Positions 52,101-61,100 of a stretch of 64,000 nt of DNA are shown here, in pieces. The notes beneath the pieces are model-generated. The model worked only from the letters and a program-made list of their open reading frames with translations, had not been told where the DNA came from and did not search any database. The stretch comes from Epiperipatus broadwayi (taxonomy: Eukaryota > Onychophora > Udeonychophora > Euonychophora > Peripatidae). Numbering within the stretch: position 1 is the stretch's first letter; each line of letters starts with the position of its first letter. The position numbers and the translations under genes are program-made. The DNA lies in NCBI GenBank assembly GCA_028023455.1, contig JAQFVV010006476.1, positions 496,001 through 560,000 of the forward strand, given 5' to 3'.

Positions 52101-55100
52101 TAAACCTACAGCCACGGAAAGTATAAATTTTATAATCTAAAAAAAAACTTTTGAAATACTATATCTAATCGGTACCTAACTCATAGACTCTTATCTGATT
52201 AAGCAGAAATGTAAATTATTTGTTCTATTTTCTTTTAATATGTTTGCTATTATTATTATTATTATTATTTTCATTCCCATAATTTTGTTAATTAAATTAA
52301 TAATTTAAAAATAAGTGTAAATGGCTGCATAGATACGTAAGATTATGGTAGTTTAAGTGGGTTAATTTTGGGCTATTTGTTTTGTAGTTGAATTGGTGCT
52401 GGTGGAGGGATGTACGGGTGTTTTATGTCAATGTGATGTGGAGAGGTGCATTGGATTCTCATTCCCTTGTGCCACGTTAGCATACAGGGCATGTTACCCA
52501 ACTGAATGCATGACCTAAAAGTGTAGCCATCGCATTGCCAATGGTCGTAGATGCATGTCCTACGCCATTGATCTCCTTACGCTCTGATTGGTGATAGTAA
52601 GACGGCAAAGACCACAATCCTCCATTATGGAGCATGTCTAATATATATTCCAAATGATTAATTCGTCAGACAGATGCACATTCTTGCACTGGATGAGGTT
52701 CATCCTTTCTTAAATGATATCTTGCTACAGATGCACATTCCTCTCAGCATGGTCTTTTATGCTAACATCCTCATTTTGCAATGATTACATCGGTATATCA
52801 ATAAACTAGCATTGGTTTGGCCATGAACTTGTAGCCTGGAGTTAAAAGACTCGAGTATATAAATGCGTAATCTATGTAGCTTATTTATGTTTAACAAAAT
52901 ATTGAAATTGTATTAAATCTTCAATTCGTCCATCTGTGCAAACGATGTAAATTAAATTCTTTTAGTTTTCAGAATTTTTCTTTTAATATGGGTGCATAAT
53001 AATAAAATATTTTTTGATTAATTGTGGCAGTAATTTATTTTTATATATTTTTATTAATAATATTTTTTAAAAAAAATCGAGAATTTTTAAATAGAGTGAT
53101 ATTTTAATTAAGCTCAGTTTCTTCATGAGCTAGTGGCTAGAGCTATTGGTCAATAAAAGTTGAATCTTACCCATACGTGTCTGCCTACTTTATAAAATTT
53201 CTAAGTTCTAATAGCCTAATGGTGCCCAGATATGGCAGATAGGGAAAGAATCGCTGCCCAACCATTATAAGTGTCCAATGTTCATATATACATTATTTAA
53301 ATTTTAAAGGGAAGTAACTACCTCATACTAAGTTATGCAGTGTCAAAAACTATGTAAAGACAGAATGATAACATCACTCTATCTTTTAGTTCTGTTATTA
53401 TATAAGTTTAGTTTTTTGTCGTAGTTTTAAACTATAGGATGAATTTTGTCTATTATTTTAATTTATGAATAGACTAAATGAACTGAAATCACCATTGATA
53501 TATTCAGAAGATCAAGATTGAATCTTAGTTTTAATAATTCTATTTAGTATTTATTGCTGAAGTACTAATTATTTAAATTAGCTATTTATATATTTCATTT
53601 GCTTGAGAGCTGGGTACTGTTTTCTTTTTTGTTAATGGTGTGGTTGTTGTTTGCAATAAATTCTGCCTCTTTCACTTTTCTTTTTCTTTCATCTCGCTTC
53701 TTGCAAACAATATTGACATTCTTTGGGTCAAAGATATGGCCAAATTTTTATTCTTGCTCCCAAAAAACTGAATTATATTCGGAGTTATTTTTTGTTTGCT
53801 TGTATAAATATTTATGTTTAAAGATTCCTGTGACAATATTTGCCCTCAATTTCTTGTAATATACTGCTTTGTAAACAGTATTGCTGCATTTAATTTTGTA
53901 AACAATCAGAGATGTTTGGTCTAGGGGTAATCCGTCTTTGGTGTTGTTTAATAATCTGTTAAGATTAGGGGTGAGGATTCTGATTCTTTTATTGTATGTT
54001 GTTGAGCAGATCTTGTGTGAGGTTTGAGATATTACCCGTAATTTGTTTTCCTCCTGGAGTTGGATTGGTTGCTTTATTTTTTTGTAAAATTTTTTTAATT
54101 GTCTTTAAGAAACTATTTCTGTTCTAGTCTATTCTGCATAAATTGTTTATGTAGACATCTATGTTTGTTTTTTTATCTGCTTCATATTTGCCAAGTCTAA
54201 AGTTTTTTTTAAAGAAGCCTTTACATTTCATAGGGGTAAGGGATTGGGGAGGAATTGCACCTCTAATTTCAGCCAGCTTTATGACCATTTTGAAATCTAA
54301 CTGATTATTATTTCTTTTGATATATAGATCAAAAAAATTCAGGTCTCTGGAGGTGGTTTTTTTTTGTTCAATTGAGAGCTATTTCTTATTCTAGTAATCT
54401 ACATATTTGTATGATGATTTCTCTGGGAGTGCATATTAATAAATCATCCATATATCCTTTGTATATAATATTGGGGTCTTTTTCTATAAAATTGAGTATA
54501 ATGCTTTCTTTGGTATTGGTTAGTATTAGACTGCATATAATGCTGCTTATAGATAAACCCATAGGCCATGACGTTTCCATGTTATAAAATTTATTATCAG
54601 ACTTTGCAGTGATATCTTTCTCGATCCAATTAAGCTATCATAAAATCTCATTTTGAGGGTTATATTCAGATCTTAGTAATAGCATTTGTATAATGTCTAT
54701 GGACTGCCTATGTGAGACTGAGGTGTGTAATTCGGTAACCTCTAGTGACACCAATCTATAATTTTCTTTGATTTTTATTGTGGTGATAAACTACCAGTTC
54801 TAGGGAAGATTTTATTGTAAATGTTCTGAATCCTAGGTGAATGATCAACCATTCCGCTTTAATTTTTATGGCATTAGAGTAATATGCCCTGCCAAAATCT
54901 ATCATAAGCATGGAGGATAATTTTCTTTATGTAGCTTAATATTTGAAAATATTCGAGGGGGAATTGTCACTGCTGGGCACAGTTTTAAGTATTTGATTTT
55001 ATTGTATGTTTTGTTGCAGTATTATCGTAATATTGACATTATAAATTTGTCTTTCATGACCTAAATATTTTATGCTTCAACGTACTTAAATTTAGTTTTT

Positions 55101-58100
55101 TAATTTCAATTGCTGTTTTTTGAAAGTATTTGTCAGTTTTTATCAGCATGAATCAGTTGCATATATTTTCTTGTATATATTGTTTGCAATTGCTTATGCT
55201 TTTATTCCATGTTCTGCTTTTGGATTTATTTGGAATAGAATGTAATGTTTGAACTATAATTTAAAAACATTTTCTCTATTTGTCACATTTTTGTATTTGC
55301 ATTCAAAATCTGCTAGCATTTCCAAGTGAGGATTTTTCCATGTGCCTCCTATGAACTTTGGATAGTATTCCAATATTGTTTTTATTTTTTCCGGAATGAG
55401 TATTTGACAGATTGATGAGGCATTCATTAAGGGTGGAGTTTATTTGTATTTCTAGTTTCAGTATAAGCAATTTTAGTTTTTTATCATATTTAAAATTTAG
55501 TAGTTGAGATATCATTGTACAGTGTTCGATTATTATATTTGATATTTCATAATAATTTAACATTACATTCTTTTTTTTTTTCGTTCGTTGTTTTTCAATG
55601 TTCTTTTGCATCCTCGAATTATGTGTTTTAATAATTGTATTTTTAATTCTAATAACACTCTCTCATGTTGATGTAACAAGTTGTTAATATTTATGTGACA
55701 GCAATTAGCACACTTTATATTTTAAGCAATTCTCCAGAAATACCAGCCTTTCTTGCAGTTTTGAAGTTATTTTACACAATTTCATCACCGTCATGAATAA
55801 TTGTCAGTTGTTCATATTATAATGTAAAAGAAAGTTTTTTTGTTAGTTATCAGGAAACTTCTTTCTACAGATGAGCACAATAATAAAAAGAAATGGAATT
55901 TGTTTGAAGATATCAGCAAATGTAAGGTAGTAATTAAAATAAACTATTACACATATGAAATATATGTATATTATTTATATATGCAATTAAAATAATTAAT
56001 ATTGCTTTGTGAATTTAAATTATAAAAATAAAATTACAATTAATAAAATATAATTAAATATTAATTCTAATAACTTTAAGCCATTAAATCTGCTTTAGCA
56101 AGATATAGTTAAAAAAACTAGAACAATAGAAATTCTAAATGAATTCAAGGAGTTGAAAATAAGTAGAAAATATTAAACTGCTCTGATCTTTAATGAGATT
56201 CGAGCATGTTACAAGATTAATATCATTGGTCATAATAATCCAAGAAAAAATAATAATACAAATAATAAAAGATAAAAGGAAGGAACAAGGTTAGCGTGCA
56301 TCTAGCATAAGCTAGATAACTCTGTGAGTCAAATTTGTAATTCAGTGGAAGAAAATGGTGCAAAAGTTTCATGATCCAGGCAATTGATGACTGAAGATTA
56401 ATTCGATTAGAACTTTGTGTAGATCATCTAGACTTTATTATGTTTTATTAGTTTTATATATATATCATTTTTTAGACAAATGTGAGTAATCTCCTGTGCA
56501 TTCTTTATAAGAGTTAGGATATGATAAAAATCAGCTATGAATATATATATATAATTAAACACGTTAAAATTATATCCAAGTCATACTCGGATAAACTGAT
56601 GTTGACTTGCATCCTAGTGTACATATATTTATTCATATAGATGGATAATTGAAATCTTAAACTGGAGTCCAAGAGATTGTAAAAGACCCAGAAAGAGACT
56701 ACATGTGAGATGGATGGATGAAATAAGAAAGTGTACAGGGGTGATGTGGAGAAGAGAAGCTAAAGATCGGAGAAGATGGATTGAACTTGAAGAGACCTTC
56801 ATCCTGCAGTGAATTGATAATGGTTGATGATGATGATGATAACTATAAATTTATTAAATAATTTTTATTCAAACTATCCTGCTGTTAGTTTATTCACCCA
56901 CCTCCCCATTCTTACATTATTCTCATATGCTAATACATTCTTTTACACACACACACATATAATTTATTAATAATAATTTATTTATATTCTCTGTAGAAAT
57001 TTATAAAAACTTTTAATCTTATATACAGTAACATTTGATGAAAAGTCAATTCACCTCTTGTAGTTCGTGAATTTCTATTAATGAAATTAGATGTCATGAG
57101 TTCCTCAGAAAATGACTTGAGGTCACATTAAACAACACAGTTTCCCTTTAAATAGATTCACAATTCTTAGTTTGATATTAAAGTCTAACATGAATTTTAG
57201 TGGTATTAAATTATAGATAGTTAAGATATAGCAGCCAATTACATTTTATTTTCTTTATCGACTTTTTTTTTTGAAATATGAATTAGAGATGAATAGGTAA
57301 CATTAACTTTAACGAGATACACATTATTTAAACTTAGAAAAAAAAATTAGGTATGTCTAATAGTTTTCTGTATTGAATTTTGTAATAATCTCTTAAATAC
57401 TAATAAGTAATCTCATACATATAAAATTTTCTTTTTTCTTTTAAGTAAATAGATAATTCATAATTTTTTATTTAGATGTAATTATCTGTTTTATAGCTCC
57501 CCAGCTGAAGATATCTGAGGATCGTCTTTCCGTGGCTGGTGAGAAAGGGTACTGCATGGTACGAGCGACACATGGTAAATCTTTTTCAAAATTTGTTTAA
57601 AATAGTGAAGGGTTTGGTGCATTGGTAGAACAATGGGTTCTAGAGATCAAGAACCATGGATTGAGATCCAACAACGGGTTCTAGAGATCAAGAACCATGG
57701 ATTGAGATCCAGTTCTATCACTCCCATAATTCTTAGCAACTCTTTGAGCAATTTGATTATTATTATTGTTTTAATAGTTTATGGCACTTTTTACAAATTT
57801 AATCCTTATGTAATCTGATTCGTTTTTTTTTGTTTATAGGAGTAAATAGAGGTTCGTGGTATTTTGAATGTACAATTGAAGACATGCCTATCGAATCTGC
57901 TATGCGTGTGGGATGGTCTCAGTCATTAGGTAAAATTTCTATAAGAAGAAAAATACTTTAAATCGGGAAATTTTAAAATTTTATTTACATTTGAAAGGTT
58001 GTAAATTTTCTAAATGGTATTTGATCTATGATATACCCATTTTGCAAAATACAAATTGAAAGTAATAAGAAATTCAAATTTAAAAAAAAAAGAAATGGGC

Positions 58101-61100
58101 TCCCGTGATATATGACTTTTTTTATTTTTTTATTGACTATTTATAGCCTTTGCTTTAAGTCTTAAGCTATTTGAGTTAGATAGCTGAGTTTGAAGACATT
58201 TAAGTGTCTGAAAATTTCAGATTTTCTACTCAATGGTTAACTCTTACATAAATGCTGACTTTGGGTTGGTATTTTTAGATCTAGTGTCTGAAACTACCCT
58301 AACGCCTCTGAGGAGTGCCAAAGCATGAAACCATTGGTCAGGGGATTGGGTGTGGTTTCTGACAGATATTTTAAGTGCTTTCTCTTGGTTAGCATTTATC
58401 ACAAAGCTTGTTGAGCAATTAGCAAAGCTCTTTGTTTAAATTCAAATAATGTTTGGATTTTGATTTTTTTTTTTTTTTCCAGAATCATTATGAACTACTA
58501 AACTGTTTGATTGTTATCATTACATTCTTCATTTTATAGTGATAGAATGGTTTTGGTTATAAATTATCTACTTGTACTACACAAACATAAATAATATTTT
58601 GCTACGCCTAGTATTGTTTATGTACATCGTTCAAATAATTTTGTATTTATTTTTTATTTTATCGTGAACATTTTTTTCTGTATTTCACCTCTCTTTTTCT
58701 GAGTTACTTATAAAGAAATTTTGAAGAACACTAGTAATATTATATAGATACTCATTTATTCAATTTAGTATATTTAATAGCTGTAACTTATAATATGATA
58801 ATCAAAATATATTAAATACTCAATTAAATGTTGGCTGTTACATATATAATATACAGAATTCCCATGATATAGGTGGCTGGTTCTCTTTCCAAGTTGCCGC
58901 AACAACAATTGTGAACAAGGCATGTATTATGTAATGACATAGTTACAGTATGCACCCCATAATTTTGAGGTATTAGCATGTGTGGATCATAAGTTACAAC
59001 CTGAAACTTGACACTTTTGTTCCTTAATTTATTATAGAACAATAAGCTAAAATTTAAATTTTGATTTAAATTGGTTAAAATCGATACTGAAATATTTGGA
59101 AAGATTCAAACTATAGTAGCGAAATCATGAATTTCGAGAAGATTTTCAATATGTTTGCAGGATTTCATGATAGTAGGGATAGTATTGAAGATGATGCATG
59201 GAGTTATGAAACATTGTCACATTTCATATTGTAACTTGTGATTAGATCCACTAGCACTTACAGCTAAACTACATCACTACAGTTATAACGTGTTGATTTG
59301 GGAGATGGTACTTCAGACATCTGGGAGAGAGAACGAGTCATCTTTTTATGGATCACATTATATATCTATAATGAACTCAGTAGAAAACATTTTAATATTC
59401 TAGTACAGAAGTAATCAACCTAGGGCTTGCATACCAAACGTGGCACGCAGAGTGATTATCAATAGCACTCTGGTTGAATTGAAATAGATTAATTGCAGCA
59501 CACGCATGTGTACCATTACCTACACTTTGCGTATGCGACTCACATAAAGATGGAAACCGTTATTCACTGTAATTTACTAATTATTTTGTACAATAAATGT
59601 TACACTCGATCTTTGCTATTTTCAGTAAAGATAAGAGCTAAATGGAATGGAAATATATTTTTTCCTCCAGGGAGGATTGAGTTTGTCTGGATTATTTTTT
59701 TGATGGTCAATTGACTTTTGACACAACTGTGTGTTTAAGAGTAAATTTATATTTAGGTAGAATATTATATCGATTAATTCATTTGAAAAACTTCTATTCA
59801 TAATTATATAATAATACATTTTAAGTTTTGGCACCTTTCCTTGATAAAAAAAGTTTATAGTTAATGATAGTTGAGTTAATGCATGAACGAAGTCCACAAA
59901 TATATAAGACTTGATAATATCGTTCGACTCTCAAAGAAATTAAAAATCATTATTTTTTTCTTTGAAAGATTTATTGCATAATTAAAACAAATTTCTCGTA
60001 GAGAAAAATTCCAAATCTTCACAGTTTTAAAGAAAAAAAGAATATAGACAAATTTCCAATTTCGAATTAGATTTTTTATGTCACAACATTTTTGATGAAT
60101 GCTATAAAATACTTGTTTTATTTTGTTAGAGTTTATGAATCAAAAATTAAACCATTGAAAGTTAAAGATCCTTTGCCTATTCTGAATTACTAGTAGTTTA
60201 ATCGGCCATTTTGTAAACAATACTAACAGGATGAATTTTCTCCATACCAAAGGAAATTTTAAGCATGTCTTTCGAATGCAGTATAATTTAACAGAACATA
60301 CCTTTTCAGATATAATCTTATGTATTTTAAAATATATAATAAGATCCAGTTATAATGGGCTTCAAAAGTACTTAATATATACTTTTGAAATCCATTATAA
60401 CGGGACCAATTTTTATACTCTATATAATAAGATTGGTAGAATCATGTCTGTGTGCGGAATAACATTGTAACATAGATTTGGCATGATGTCAATAAAAGGT
60501 TGCCAACTCCTTTTCTAGTATATATATATTGTAACGGTTGGTGAAAACACAGATGTCACAGTCCGAAAATACATTTGAATACATAGATCAACAATCAGCT
60601 GGTTCGACCACAATGTGTAATCAACTTACACCAAGTTTATATATGCTGGTACACCTATCTTTAATATCCCAAAGTTGATAGTGCCAAATTTAACGGTCCG
60701 GTTCATCCACGTATATAGGGAAAAGAGAGCAAGATTGCATCTAACTACTGTCGGACCTAGGGTCTTTATGTAGAATGCTAGAGATAATACGATGAAATAC
60801 CTGACTCATGATTACATCTATCTTTAATAGACTAGACTAAGCATTATCTATCAAATCTACATGTAATTTAAATCAGTTCATCTAACATCTCACCATTCTT
60901 TTTCAGAACCGTTGCCTCAGATATTCGAACTCAGGAAGAATTCGTATTCGACTCTCTTAACAGGGATGTACCTATGCAAACTGTTAATCAACAACTAAAA
61001 TAACACATCCTATCTATTAGTAAGAAATAACCTTTATTTAACAATTTTCTCTCATGCTCATCAAACAATAATGTGTGTGTGCATGTGTAAAATATTGGTT

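Larger units (their letters stand above)
50484..57496. other. ASH2L intron, 7013 nt
   Basis: It holds GC-richer unclassified segments (51550-52130 and 52380-52870), an (ATT)n run at about 52249-52270, an antisense Penelope-like element (53580-55690) and a sense LINE 3' end (56640-56850). Bases 50520-51540 and 55700-56630 are AT-rich with nothing identified. Confidence 0.65.

Noticed and set aside
53599-53859. An 86-codon plus-strand hydrophobic frame.
   Set aside because: It is the antisense of the Penelope-like element's C-terminal coding region.
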